This document shows positions 43,210 through 52,366 of a stretch of DNA of 64,000 nt, piece by piece; position 1 is the stretch's first letter, and each line of letters starts with the position of its first letter. Under the pieces are notes generated by a model. The model saw only the letters and a program-made list of their open reading frames with translations, made no database searches and was not told the DNA's origin. The stretch spans positions 1-64,000 of the forward strand of contig FMUA01000009.1 of assembly GCA_900100595.1 (NCBI GenBank). Direction: 5' to 3'. Both the position numbers and the translations under genes were made by a program. Source of the stretch: Ruminococcaceae bacterium P7. Lineage in GTDB: Bacteria > Bacillota > Clostridia > Oscillospirales > Acutalibacteraceae.

Positions 43210-45579
43210 CTATTCTACAGAATTGATTTCGTTCGAATTGACCTTGCGAATCGAAAGCGCGGTCAAAAATACGCTGAACACTGTCGCGGCAAGGATAACC
43301 GCCGGATAGATAACGAAGGTTTTTAATGCATCCATATCAAAGATAATATTCTTAGCGCCCATCATTTGGAAAATGCCGCCTGTCGTCAGCTTGCCTATAG
43401 GATCGGCGAGCGCAACCGAGAGCAGAACAGCCGCTATCATGACAATGGCGATTCTTAAGGTCTGCCACAGGATAATGGAACGGTTCTTGAAGCCGATCGC
43501 TTTCAGCATGGCGATCTCGCCGCGCTCCTTGGTGAGGAAGCTCTTTTCCATCAGTACCGCTACTAAAATATCGATCAGAATGATGACAGGCAGCAGCAGC
43601 CCTGTTACTCCGTCCATCATACCGCCGACTCCGCCGACGCAGTAATCAACATAATCGCCCGCGTTCATCACCTTGTCGTCGGGGTACATCTCCCTAAGAG
43701 CTTCTATTCTTTTTACAAGCTCGCCGGTGCTTGGGTTATCGTGAAAACGTATCTGTAAATCGTTTAAACCGACAAGGTTTTGAAAGCTGTAGGTCTGACC
43801 CGGATACATACGTATGTTATTGCCCAAGGACATCATCGTTTGGTAAACAGCCGTGATCATACATTCTGTTTCGCCATCAGGCGTTTTGACTGTGACGGTA
43901 TCGCCGATTTGTGCGCCCAATTTATCGGCGACAATGTAGGACATAGCTATCTCGTTTTTGTTCTGCGGCGCGGTTCCTTCCAGATACATATACTCGTCGG
44001 GGATCATATTGATTCCCTCCACGCCGTTAGTTTTCAACTTTGTATCACCTTTGGTGACGATAACGGTTGTAATAACTTCCACAAAGCAATCCGCTTCCCA
44101 ACCCTTTTCCGAAAGGTCGGATTCTATCTCAGATATTTTTTGGTTCAACTTTTCTCTGCCGTCCGCAACCATGTATTTTTCGATCGAGCCCGATTCCACA
44201 AGTGCCGCGTCACACTGAGCCATATTTATCCAGTTGAGCATCTTGCTGCTCGTCATCGTTGAGGAAATATTCAGACCGACCATCAGCATAGAGATTCCGA
44301 CGAAGAAAGTGAACAGCATTATCAAGAACCGCTTGGGACTGCTGAGAATATCGTTGACCGCCATAAAGAACACAGGGCGCACGGGCTTTTTGCCCAATTT
44401 GAAAACACCCTTTTTCTTGTATCGCTCGCCTGTTGTTCCGCTGCGAACAGCGTCAACAGGCGTGAATTTTTTAACTTTGCGCGTGCTGAGATAACAAAAC
44501 AGCACGATAATACACACGACCGCCGCCGCGCAAATAATTCCCAGCAAAAGGCTGTTGCCGTTCTCCATCACGATGCTCTGCGATACCATTTTAAGCAGCA
44601 TACTGCCGAACGGGAATGACAGTGTCAAACCGATGGTTGCGCCTAAAACGGAAATCGCCAGATATTTCACCAGATACAACGAGCGGATCTTTCCGTCGGG
44701 AATACCGATCGCCTTCATTATGCCGATTTGTCGAAATTCCTCACTGAGCGTAAAACTGATAGTAAAGCGCAAGATTACGACCGCAATCAAAATCAGCGCA
44801 ATGCTGACCACGAGCAGAACCCCGGCGATGACCATTTCCAAAATATAAGTAAACTGTAGCATGGATCGGTCTAAACTGAACGCTATCGCGTCGCAATCGT
44901 TCAATGCTTTTTCAAGCGCGGGAATGTCGTTGGTATCAATGAAGCTGAGATAAAACAGATACGGCTCGAGAGGTTCGGCTTTTTCAAACGCCTTGTACTC
45001 GTTTTCGGAAATCAAAAACCTTGCATTTCCCATCATTCTTGATCCGAGCACCGCGTCCTTGAGCGTGTCCTTGACCGTAAAGGTGCGCGTGACATCCGCT
45101 ACGGTAAGCTCGACCTTGTCGCCGACCTTGGCATTGCTGTTGTCAAGAAGAAACTGACGGACATACACCTCGCCGTCGGCAACCTCGGTGATCTCATTAT
45201 CGCTGCCGTCAAAGTACCTTTGTATTTGATGAGACAGACAGCACACCAGACTGGTGTTAGCGTTCTGGCTGTCCTTTTCCTTTGCGTGTCCGACGAACTT
45301 GTGATTCGAGAGGAAAATACATTCCTCCTGCTTAAAGTCCGTCACGCCCTCGGCGTTCTTGACCGCGTCGGCAGCCTTTACGGTTCCTCCGCTTCGCTCA
45401 AAAACAGTATAGTCGCCGACTCCCGCCTTGTCAAAAAAGCTGTCGAGCGAGCCTGTCACCGCTGTCAGATTCATCACGCTTGAAGAAATGAACATCACCG
45501 ACAATATCACGAAAAGCAATATGATAAGGTTCATTGTCTTTTTGCGTTTAAGGTCGCGTTTTAAGATGTCAAAAAACAT
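43210..45579 (-). CDS. ABC transporter permease with two FtsX domains
   Basis: 789 residues. One N-terminal helix, a ~220-residue ectodomain, three helices with the FRQIGIMKAIGIPDGKIRSL coupling motif, then the same layout again with GEIAMLKAIGFKNRSIILW. Long ectodomains are typical of MacB-like machines that sense or extrude peptides. First gene of an operon permease-ATPase-regulator-kinase, so the transporter may also be the sensor, as in Bce modules; this is inference from layout. Confidence 0.87.
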   Translation of the reverse strand: MFFDILKRDLKRKKTMNLIILLFVILSVMFISSSVMNLTAVTGSLDSFFDKAGVGDYTVFERSGGTVKAADAVKNAEGVTDFKQEECIFLSNHKFVGHAKEKDSQNANTSLVCCLSHQIQRYFDGSDNEITEVADGEVYVRQFLLDNSNAKVGDKVELTVADVTRTFTVKDTLKDAVLGSRMMGNARFLISENEYKAFEKAEPLEPYLFYLSFIDTNDIPALEKALNDCDAIAFSLDRSMLQFTYILEMVIAGVLLVVSIALILIAVVILRFTISFTLSEEFRQIGIMKAIGIPDGKIRSLYLVKYLAISVLGATIGLTLSFPFGSMLLKMVSQSIVMENGNSLLLGIICAAAVVCIIVLFCYLSTRKVKKFTPVDAVRSGTTGERYKKKGVFKLGKKPVRPVFFMAVNDILSSPKRFLIMLFTFFVGISMLMVGLNISSTMTSSKMLNWINMAQCDAALVESGSIEKYMVADGREKLNQKISEIESDLSEKGWEADCFVEVITTVIVTKGDTKLKTNGVEGINMIPDEYMYLEGTAPQNKNEIAMSYIVADKLGAQIGDTVTVKTPDGETECMITAVYQTMMSLGNNIRMYPGQTYSFQNLVGLNDLQIRFHDNPSTGELVKRIEALREMYPDDKVMNAGDYVDYCVGGVGGMMDGVTGLLLPVIILIDILVAVLMEKSFLTKERGEIAMLKAIGFKNRSIILWQTLRIAIVMIAAVLLSVALADPIGKLTTGGIFQMMGAKNIIFDMDALKTFVIYPAVILAATVFSVFLTALSIRKVNSNEINSVE

Positions 45580-45619
45580 ATGCCTTCTCCTTTTCTGCCT
45601 TTTATTGTATCACAAAATC

Positions 45620-46120
45620 CGCTTTTGTGAAGCTTGCAGATCAAGTATAGCGGAGAAATTATTAAATAATCCTTAAATGAAAAATGAATTTGAAATTATT
45701 TTAGTGAACGGCAGTACAAATAAGCGCTTTAATTTTTCAAAAGTTTAATCGGAAAATTTAAAGTCAAGTTACATGAGGCTTCTCAACCAAGGGGGTAGTT
45801 TACCCTTTTTGAAGTTGAGGAAATAGCCTTGTGTGACTTGGCTTTTTGTCGTGTCAAAATACAACTGAATGACCGTCCGAATGGGATACGATATTGCGAT
45901 GACCGCAAGCGAGCGATACGACGCACCGGTGAAATTCCGGCGCAGGAACTGCATTCGGGTAAAACGGCAAACCCATACGAAACAATAACTTTTGTGTTGT
46001 TTCGTAAACCCATCGCTCGTTGTCGCTTGCGCTAAACTGAGCGGGGAACTATTAATAAAAAATCGTCACCGTAAAGCGTGAGGCTCTTAACGGAAAAATA
46101 AAAATCGAATAGGATAACAA
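45620..46120. other. Gene-free region with decayed coding sequence
   Basis: No convincing gene. On the minus strand around 45770-46000 a frame with QLYFDTTKSQVTQGYFLNFK and more basic residues looks like the end of some mobile-element protein, but it lacks a start and a clear family. The plus strand has only short shadows. Confidence 0.4.
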
Positions 46121-46121
46121 A

Positions 46122-46158
46122 AATTGCTATAGATTCCCATAACGAATCTATAGCAATT
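46122..46158. terminator. Bidirectional terminator
   Basis: AATTGCTATAGATTC (46122) and GAATCTATAGCAATT (46144-46158) form a perfect 15-bp stem with flanking T runs on both strands; it ends the sigma/anti-sigma operon. Confidence 0.85.
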
Positions 46159-46168
46159 CTGTTTTCAA

Positions 46169-47089
46169 TTATTCAGTTATAGAGTAGGTTACAAACACAT
46201 CCGTATAATCCTTCAATGCCTTTTCTTCCTCTGTCAGCTGATTAAAGGATTCGGAGTGCGCCGTGCCGAAATTGGTAACAGTTGTGCCGATATGAATAGA
46301 TTGCTTTAGTGCCGTTCCATCATCAAATGTTACTGTGCAGTAAAGAGTATTTCCAATAATTGAATCCAACTGCTTTGCCTTAGCTTCAAGGCTTTCATCA
46401 TCCGGCACAGGCTCAACTGTGCTCTTGCCCACAATTCCGATTGCACAGCCGTCAGGATTCTGGTTGTCGTAAGCAAGCGTAATGGAGGAATACTTTTTGC
46501 CCACATAACTGTTCAATAGTTTCTCCTCCAACGAGTTGGTTTCAACGACGCTTTGACCTTCGTTCTTCATCGTAGCTTCAAGTGCTTTCATGTCATCTGC
46601 AATATGCGTCTGATCAAACAAGGTGTCAATGCTTTCACTTACTACATCGCCGTCAATAACGGGATTATTGTCCTTGCGGCAGTGGACGGCAATTGCGTCC
46701 TTATCCACGGAATAAGTAACGCTTTTGATATGCTCACCTTTTACGGAAAGAGGAAGGTCTATATAGTATTCCATTCCGTCGCCCTTCGGAGCTGTACCCA
46801 TGCCGCCTTCTCCTAATCCGACAGATACGGGATTGTCCTTTGTAATCTCAGCCGCATTGACCGTCATAACGAATGAGTTAGCTTTACCGCCGAACAGGTT
46901 AAATCCAATGACAGCTCCTGCTGTGACCGCAACGGCAAGTGATGCCGCAACCGCGCCCTTTATCCATTTTTTCATGTGAATCACTTTCTCCTTTTTTTCA
47001 AAGCTTTCTGCTGTTTTCAGCATTTTTTCAACGGCTCCCTCGGGTGCTTTTATTTTGCTGACCGCTTGTGTGTATCGGTTATGATACAT
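46169..47089 (-). CDS. Membrane-anchored anti-sigma factor, pair B
   Basis: 306 residues. A short cytosolic N-terminus (MYHNRYTQAVSKIKAPEGAV) is followed by one membrane helix (about residues 45-66) and a ~230-residue extracellular domain. It starts 11 bases inside the end of the ECF sigma gene, the usual coupling of sigma and anti-sigma. The ectodomain (DKDAIAVHCRKDNNPV, GKKYSSITLAYDNQNPDGCA) resembles DUF4179-type proteins. The role as anti-sigma is inferred from context and layout. Confidence 0.75.
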   Translation of the reverse strand: MYHNRYTQAVSKIKAPEGAVEKMLKTAESFEKKEKVIHMKKWIKGAVAASLAVAVTAGAVIGFNLFGGKANSFVMTVNAAEITKDNPVSVGLGEGGMGTAPKGDGMEYYIDLPLSVKGEHIKSVTYSVDKDAIAVHCRKDNNPVIDGDVVSESIDTLFDQTHIADDMKALEATMKNEGQSVVETNSLEEKLLNSYVGKKYSSITLAYDNQNPDGCAIGIVGKSTVEPVPDDESLEAKAKQLDSIIGNTLYCTVTFDDGTALKQSIHIGTTVTNFGTAHSESFNQLTEEEKALKDYTDVFVTYSITE

Positions 47090-47567
47090 GAGAGTCCTCT
47101 CCTTCCGTAAGTAACGCCTTCAGCTTTTTTCTTGCGCGCTGTAAATATGAGCTGACGGTGTTAGGGTTTTTGCCGAGTATTTTTGCAATTTCCGCAATCG
47201 TGTAGGATTCATAATAATAGAGGTAAATAATATTGCGGTAGTCCTTTGGTAGCTGCCGGATTTCCTCCATTATTTCTGATTGCTCAGGAGCTACTAAGTG
47301 GGTATAGTCCTCCAGAGATTCGCTCCGCCTGCGCCACGCAAGCCTGTGAAGGCTGTTGCATTTATTGATTGTAACGCGAATCAGCCACGCCTTCAGATGT
47401 TCGGAATCTCGCTGCTTGGGACATTTTGTCAGCAGAGAAATACACACGTCCTGTAAAATATCCTCCGCGTCTGCGATATTACCTAAATTGTGAACGGCAA
47501 TTCTATATATCATGTCAGAATACTGCCTGATAATTTGTTCTGCTTCTTCGGTACCGAGCTTAGACAT
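47079..47567 (-). CDS. ECF sigma factor, pair B
   Basis: 162 residues. Region 2 is seen in YRIAVHNLGNIADAEDILQD and HLKAWLIRVTINKC, region 4 in LPKDYRNIIYLYYYESYTIA, EIAKILGKNPNTVSSYLQRA. Typical SigV/SigM-like size. It overlaps the anti-sigma gene. A ~120-base gap with a terminator separates it from the sigma gene of pair A. Confidence 0.9.
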   Translation of the reverse strand: MSKLGTEEAEQIIRQYSDMIYRIAVHNLGNIADAEDILQDVCISLLTKCPKQRDSEHLKAWLIRVTINKCNSLHRLAWRRRSESLEDYTHLVAPEQSEIMEEIRQLPKDYRNIIYLYYYESYTIAEIAKILGKNPNTVSSYLQRARKKLKALLTEGEDSHVS

Positions 47568-47654
47568 AAGAACCTCCTTTCACCTATAACACGTTTGAGA
47601 GGGTTGAATTTCGTGCAGAAAAAGTAAAAAAATAGACTAAAATAATGAAATTAT

Positions 47655-47680
47655 CCCCTGCTGCGTTTTGGCAACAGGGG
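47655..47680 (-). terminator. Terminator of pair A
   Basis: CCCCTGCTGC and GCAACAGGGG pair around GTTTTG, directly after the sigma gene of pair A on the minus strand. Confidence 0.7.
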
Positions 47681-47686
47681 TAATTT

Positions 47687-48145
47687 TCATTCTGTTAAGT
47701 AGTTTTTCATCAGCTCCCGTCCTTTGCTTAGACGGCTTTTGACGGTACCTTCGGGTATTTTCAGGATTTGCTTTATCTCCTTGACGGAGAATTGCTCGAT
47801 ATAATAGAGCACGACAACCTGCCTGATTTTAACAGGCAGGCTCTCGATCGCCATGCGGATTTCGGTTGACGCTTCGGCGCTGTCTGACGAAATATCGGTA
47901 TCGTGCAGCTCAGTTGTTTTAGCAGCTGACTTAAGCTGCTTGTTGCAGACATTTATCAGGATACGCACCAGCCATGTTTTGAAGTATTGCTCTTGCTTCA
48001 AGGTCCCGAGCTTTTCATAGGCTGTGAGGATAGCCGTTTGCACGGCGTCCTCGCAGTCTTTTTCATTTCTGAGCATGGACATCGCCACGCGGTAGAGTGT
48101 TTGCTCGCTGTCAAGAATGAGGTTAGTGAATTCTTCTCGCGTCAT
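47687..48145 (-). CDS. ECF sigma factor, pair A
   Basis: 152 residues from ATG 48145 (GAGGTG upstream). Region 2 includes YRVAMSMLRNEKDCEDAVQT and YFKTWLVRILINVC, region 4 LPVKIRQVVVLYYIEQFSVK, EIKQILKIPEGTVKSRLSKG. Unlike most sigma/anti-sigma units, the putative anti-sigma is encoded upstream; its stop lies just before this start. Confidence 0.9.
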   Translation of the reverse strand: MTREEFTNLILDSEQTLYRVAMSMLRNEKDCEDAVQTAILTAYEKLGTLKQEQYFKTWLVRILINVCNKQLKSAAKTTELHDTDISSDSAEASTEIRMAIESLPVKIRQVVVLYYIEQFSVKEIKQILKIPEGTVKSRLSKGRELMKNYLTE

Positions 48146-48153
48146 ACAGCACC

Positions 48154-49554
48154 TCATTCTTTTATTTTAACGCAGTCGTTGCGGAAGTTGAGCGTTATAT
48201 TCTCCGCGTCGTCGTCAATCGTCTGCTCGTCCTGTGAACTGAAACGCAGATAAGCGTTGTCCAATACATCATCGTCAATAACGATACCATAGGTTAAGGC
48301 TCGCGTTTCACCTTTACTCATACGAACAAGGTTGCTTCCGTCGCCGGGCGTAGAACAAACAGTTGTCGCGTCGCCATAGAGAACTTGCTGCATAACGCCG
48401 TAAGTGTCCTCATCGCCGTTGTTACGGTAGCTGCCGTCCTTGTCTTTTATCAGGATAACGGGCGTAAAATCTCCCATTACATCAAAATCGGCATTTGGGA
48501 AATCTGTGTTCTGCGTTATTTCCACTGTTACAGCAAAGAAGTGACGATCGTCCTGAGTGTCCCACGTTTTGCGCTGTGAATTTACACCGTCCGCATCGGT
48601 GGAATCATGACGGGTATAGGGAGTAATGAGCTTGCCGTTTCCGTCAAAGTAATCGGAATAAACCAGAGAGTAATCGGTTATCCAATTGAAATATTCAGAG
48701 GGAATGCCGTTGGTGCCGATTTGCTCCTTAATGGATGTAACTTTAACAGTGAAATCGTGGGAACGTGCTTCATGTCCCCACTGAAAAGCTTCACCGAGCT
48801 TGTGCATGGTGAAATCTGTATTAACTGTCCAATCGTACTCGCGGCGTTTCAAATCCAAGTCGCTTCGTACCATATCGGAAGAGGTGGTTTCGGGAACATA
48901 ATCAGTGTCCTCCTCCAGACTGAGATTCTGCATGATTTTCAGCAGTTCGTCCTTTTCTGCGCCGTTGTAGGCAAAGCTCCAGACTACATAGCCCCAATCT
49001 TCAAAATACATCACCGCACTGTAATCAGACTCGCCTTCTTCCGATAACTGACGGGTGGTAAAAATGAGCTTGTGACCGTTTACAACCTTTTCCTCGTTGT
49101 CGATAACATACTTGACGATGTTGTCAAAATCTTTTGCGGGTTCAAGAGAAAAAACATAGTGCGGCGAGTTTTCGTCGCCGGCATTCCGGAACTTACTAAC
49201 GTCCGTGGGCATATGCGGTAGCTCCTCAAAGCCCTCGGTCATGTACCCGAATTTCATTTTAACGGCTTTCAGCGAATCGCTTGTCGATGCGGTTGCTTCC
49301 TCGGTCACGCCGACATGGAGACCGAATTTCCCAACAGGCTCCGAAAACAAGCCAAAGAAATTAGTTGCGGCGGCGACAACGGTAAAACTGCCCAAAGCCG
49401 CAACAATCGCGCATACAACGGCAACTCTCATAACACGACGTTTTTTGTACCGCACAGGCGATTGCGCGTCAAGCTTGTAAAGCGAGGACAAAACGGCATT
49501 GTGAAAATCTTCGGGTGGGTTTGGATATGCATTTTGTAAATCTTCTGTTCTCAT
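48154..49554 (-). CDS. Membrane-anchored DUF4179-like anti-sigma protein, pair A
   Basis: 466 residues. A ~40-residue cytosolic N-terminus (LQNAYPNPPEDFHNAVLSSL) leads to one membrane helix (about residues 43-66) and a ~390-residue ectodomain. The ectodomain has two parts; the second contains the DUF5068/DUF4352-like FAVTVEITQNTDFPNADFDV and RALTYGIVIDDDV stretches. It is first in the operon, in front of its sigma factor. Anti-sigma function is inferred. Confidence 0.72.
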   Translation of the reverse strand: MRTEDLQNAYPNPPEDFHNAVLSSLYKLDAQSPVRYKKRRVMRVAVVCAIVAALGSFTVVAAATNFFGLFSEPVGKFGLHVGVTEEATASTSDSLKAVKMKFGYMTEGFEELPHMPTDVSKFRNAGDENSPHYVFSLEPAKDFDNIVKYVIDNEEKVVNGHKLIFTTRQLSEEGESDYSAVMYFEDWGYVVWSFAYNGAEKDELLKIMQNLSLEEDTDYVPETTSSDMVRSDLDLKRREYDWTVNTDFTMHKLGEAFQWGHEARSHDFTVKVTSIKEQIGTNGIPSEYFNWITDYSLVYSDYFDGNGKLITPYTRHDSTDADGVNSQRKTWDTQDDRHFFAVTVEITQNTDFPNADFDVMGDFTPVILIKDKDGSYRNNGDEDTYGVMQQVLYGDATTVCSTPGDGSNLVRMSKGETRALTYGIVIDDDVLDNAYLRFSSQDEQTIDDDAENITLNFRNDCVKIKE

Positions 49555-49613
49555 AATGACTCTCCTTTCGGTTTTCTATTCATTAGAGCGTCCGAAAGGC
49601 AAAAAGGTTCATT

Positions 49614-50501
49614 TTATTTTTGAAATTCATAGATTCTTTTTTCAACTGCCTGTTTCCGAAACTGCATCGGCGACAAGCCTGTTTTCTTTTTAAATGCTCT
49701 TGTGAAATACGACTGAGAGGAAAAGCCGCATTTCAATGCCAATTCCTCGATAGAAATATTGGTAAACGCCAATATCTGCTTACTCAAATCAATCCTCTTG
49801 TCCAAAACAAACTCATTGATCGTCTTTCCTGTGACACGCTTGAAATCCGCCATCAGCGTAGTCCGGTTTGTAGAATACTCACGGCTGAGCCATTCGATAG
49901 TGAATTGCTTCTCGAGATTGAATTCGATAAATGTGAGAATACAATCCACAAGCGTATCGCTTTCCTGATTCACGCCAAACAATCCTTCGTAGAGATTGGC
50001 GGCATAGTCAAAGATGCGGATAACCGCCATTCTTGCACGGCAAGACCACATATTATCTGGCTGAACACTGAGCTGTTCAATGATACTGTCAAAGAGAAAT
50101 TCCACTTTGCCAAGCTCCTCCGTTTCAAACGGAATGATGCCATTGAAGGCATCATCGGATTGATAGAATAAATCAAAGCTCGGAAAATCAAACAAACGGC
50201 AGTTTAACTCATAATCATCAGCGGTGATCCGCTCAACAGACAAATTGCGGTTGATAAATTCAGGTGCGAAAAATATCGTTTTCATTTGGAGCTTTGCCGA
50301 TCTGATAATTTCCGCTTTTCTGTCCGGATTCAGGCATAACAAAGCGGGTGCAGAAAGATAGCATTTCGTTCCGTCTATGGATAAAACGGCGTTTCCTTTC
50401 TTTATCAGACACAGCGAAAAATATCCCTCTGTGCTCTGTATATCCTCTAAGCTGTATTCGATTGGCAGATAACGGTCTTCCCAGAAGCGGCACTTTGTCA
50501 T
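49614..50501 (-). CDS. AraC-family transcriptional regulator
   Basis: 295 residues. Two C-terminal helix-turn-helix motifs are present (STNRTTLMADFKRVTGKTIN; ISIEELALKCGFSSQSYFTR, AFKKKTGLSPMQFRK). The N-terminal ~180 residues form a cupin-like sensor. GGTGA precedes the ATG. It is divergent from a lipoprotein gene starting at 50627, its likely target. Confidence 0.88.
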   Translation of the reverse strand: MTKCRFWEDRYLPIEYSLEDIQSTEGYFSLCLIKKGNAVLSIDGTKCYLSAPALLCLNPDRKAEIIRSAKLQMKTIFFAPEFINRNLSVERITADDYELNCRLFDFPSFDLFYQSDDAFNGIIPFETEELGKVEFLFDSIIEQLSVQPDNMWSCRARMAVIRIFDYAANLYEGLFGVNQESDTLVDCILTFIEFNLEKQFTIEWLSREYSTNRTTLMADFKRVTGKTINEFVLDKRIDLSKQILAFTNISIEELALKCGFSSQSYFTRAFKKKTGLSPMQFRKQAVEKRIYEFQK

Positions 50502-50626
50502 AACTCACCTATTGCAGATAGTGCAAAAAATATTGATAAAAATGCATGGTGCAATTTACAGATAATTGTTACAATTACAGTATAATCTCAGTTGAGAAAA
50601 TTGTCAATTTGAAAAAGGAGTTTGTT

Positions 50627-51757
50627 ATGAAAAAAATATTTGCATTAGTTATTGTTATTGTGTTCGCCATCCAGCTGTCCGCCTGCGGCGTAACTACCGA
50701 GAACAAGCAAAGCGGTACTTTGCATTTGCAAAACACCATTGACAACAGCACCACCGAAATCAAGGTTGATGCGGACAGAGCGTATTTTGCAGATGGAAAC
50801 ACACTTGCCTTTAAAAGCAAGTTATCAGTTGAAGAAATGAAAAACTCTCTTGCCGAAAACAATCCCGATTATACATTCAGTGTGATTGATGATAAGCAGA
50901 TACTGATGATGAGCAAAGCCAATTATCCGTATACACTGTTCAGTAAAAACGTGGTAGACGGAAATAATAACGCGATTGACGATATATACGTTGTCGTCAA
51001 CGAAAGCGCGTCAGGAAACAGAAACAGCGATAAAATCTGCCTGCCGTATCACCTGACGAAAAAAGATTTTGTTTTCAGCGAGGATGACGGACAGTATTCG
51101 CTCGACGGTCATATCCACGATCCCTATTATAATATCGTTGAATTGCAGTCCTCGCCGACGATTTTTACGGATATTGCCGCATTCTATCAGGACTGCGGCT
51201 ACGACATAGCATATGATGGCGGGAACATGACAGGCGGCAGTATCAAAGTTTTTGATAGCGCTCAGAGCCCTTTGGAAAGCCCGAGACCGCTCTATCGAAT
51301 TTTGGTAATGTCCGACGGCAACGACCGCTTCGCCATGCAATTCTGCGATGGGGCTGACATATACGAACTGAAAGCAGGAGAGGCTATTGGGAATTATGTT
51401 GAATCGCTTAACAAGAAAGATTCGGATGCATTTATAGGCTGTTATGAAAAAGTTGAGAGCGAATCTGTCAACTCCTTCATCGAAAGCGTTAAAAGCTGTA
51501 AAGAGACCGGCAGTGAATTGTTTTGGAGAGATCAGTCACGCGAAGAAACCATCATAAAGGTGCATCGCACACTGATTTCAGAGGACGGAAAGCAGATGGG
51601 CAGTTACGGAACAGGCGAAGTTAATTGTACCGACTATTGGCTTGTCAAGGTGATTGACGGAGAACCGAAAATCATTTGTCAGTATGAGAATTTTGCTGAT
51701 GCTGTTTCGGAACTGGGCGTTTACAAGGAGTTTGATGGTATTACTCATTCTGAGTAG
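50627..51757 (+). CDS. Lipoprotein, probable target of the AraC regulator
   Basis: 376 residues from ATG 50627 (AAAAAGGAG upstream), with a lipobox LSAC (cysteine about residue 20). The mature part contains DUF-type alpha-beta segments (KSKLSVEEMKNSLAENNPDY; GGSIKVFDSAQSPLESPRPL) and no known catalytic motif. The DNA between it and the AraC gene carries a TATAAT at 50581. It ends before a strong terminator. Confidence 0.75.
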   Translation: MKKIFALVIVIVFAIQLSACGVTTENKQSGTLHLQNTIDNSTTEIKVDADRAYFADGNTLAFKSKLSVEEMKNSLAENNPDYTFSVIDDKQILMMSKANYPYTLFSKNVVDGNNNAIDDIYVVVNESASGNRNSDKICLPYHLTKKDFVFSEDDGQYSLDGHIHDPYYNIVELQSSPTIFTDIAAFYQDCGYDIAYDGGNMTGGSIKVFDSAQSPLESPRPLYRILVMSDGNDRFAMQFCDGADIYELKAGEAIGNYVESLNKKDSDAFIGCYEKVESESVNSFIESVKSCKETGSELFWRDQSREETIIKVHRTLISEDGKQMGSYGTGEVNCTDYWLVKVIDGEPKIICQYENFADAVSELGVYKEFDGITHSE

Positions 51758-51782
51758 TTTGATTGTTACGTTTTATATAAGC

Positions 51783-51817
51783 AACAGGCGGCAAGCATTT
51801 CAGCCTGCCGCCTGTTT
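51783..51817. terminator. Bidirectional terminator
   Basis: AACAGGCGGCAAGC pairs with GCCTGCCGCCTGTT; it stands between convergent genes. Confidence 0.8.
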
Positions 51818-51865
51818 GGAAGAGATATATCATATTCAAGAAATCAGCGTGTTGTACAGTTACCG

Positions 51866-52366
51866 TTAATCCTCAAAATCGAGAGATATTTCAAGGTCGT
51901 TCAGCGTTACATCATACTCCTGTATCGGTTTGTTTTCTTCCGCATTCGCGTCATAAAGAACGACCTTAATATTGCGGCTGTCGGGAAAATCGTAGCTTCG
52001 GAGCATCATCATTCCGTTACCGTTGCGGTCGCCGTTTTGAAGCGAGTTTGTCATGGCAATTTCACTGCCGTCCTCATTAAAAATCTTTGCTTGAATATCT
52101 TTGCCGTCATGAATCATCTCGTTTGGCACATAGTACTGCATTTCAACACCGCAGATATAATCACCTACCGCTCCGTGCGGGTACTGCACAATGCTTTTGA
52201 TAAACAGAATGTTATCACCGTTAAGAAGCGCTTCCTCGTCATCGGTATATGCTCTAATCACGCCTCCGTCCATTTTGAATGGTTCAATAATCTTTTTTAC
52301 AAGGGGCTTTAATATTATTACTTTATTACGGTTTACACCTACCACAGGGAAAATAACCCATTTCAA
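51866..52366 (-). CDS. Hypothetical protein, possibly a fragment
   Basis: The open frame is 166 residues; its first codons overlap the end of the nuclease gene in another frame. A start at ATG 52273 would give about 135 residues but has no good ribosome-binding site. The sequence has a strand-rich part (GDNILFIKSIVQYPHGAVGD, YICGVEMQYYVPNEM) like secreted C-terminal domains. I think it is the remainder of a longer protein or a co-transcribed small gene. Confidence 0.4.
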   Translation of the reverse strand: MKWVIFPVVGVNRNKVIILKPLVKKIIEPFKMDGGVIRAYTDDEEALLNGDNILFIKSIVQYPHGAVGDYICGVEMQYYVPNEMIHDGKDIQAKIFNEDGSEIAMTNSLQNGDRNGNGMMMLRSYDFPDSRNIKVVLYDANAEENKPIQEYDVTLNDLEISLDFED

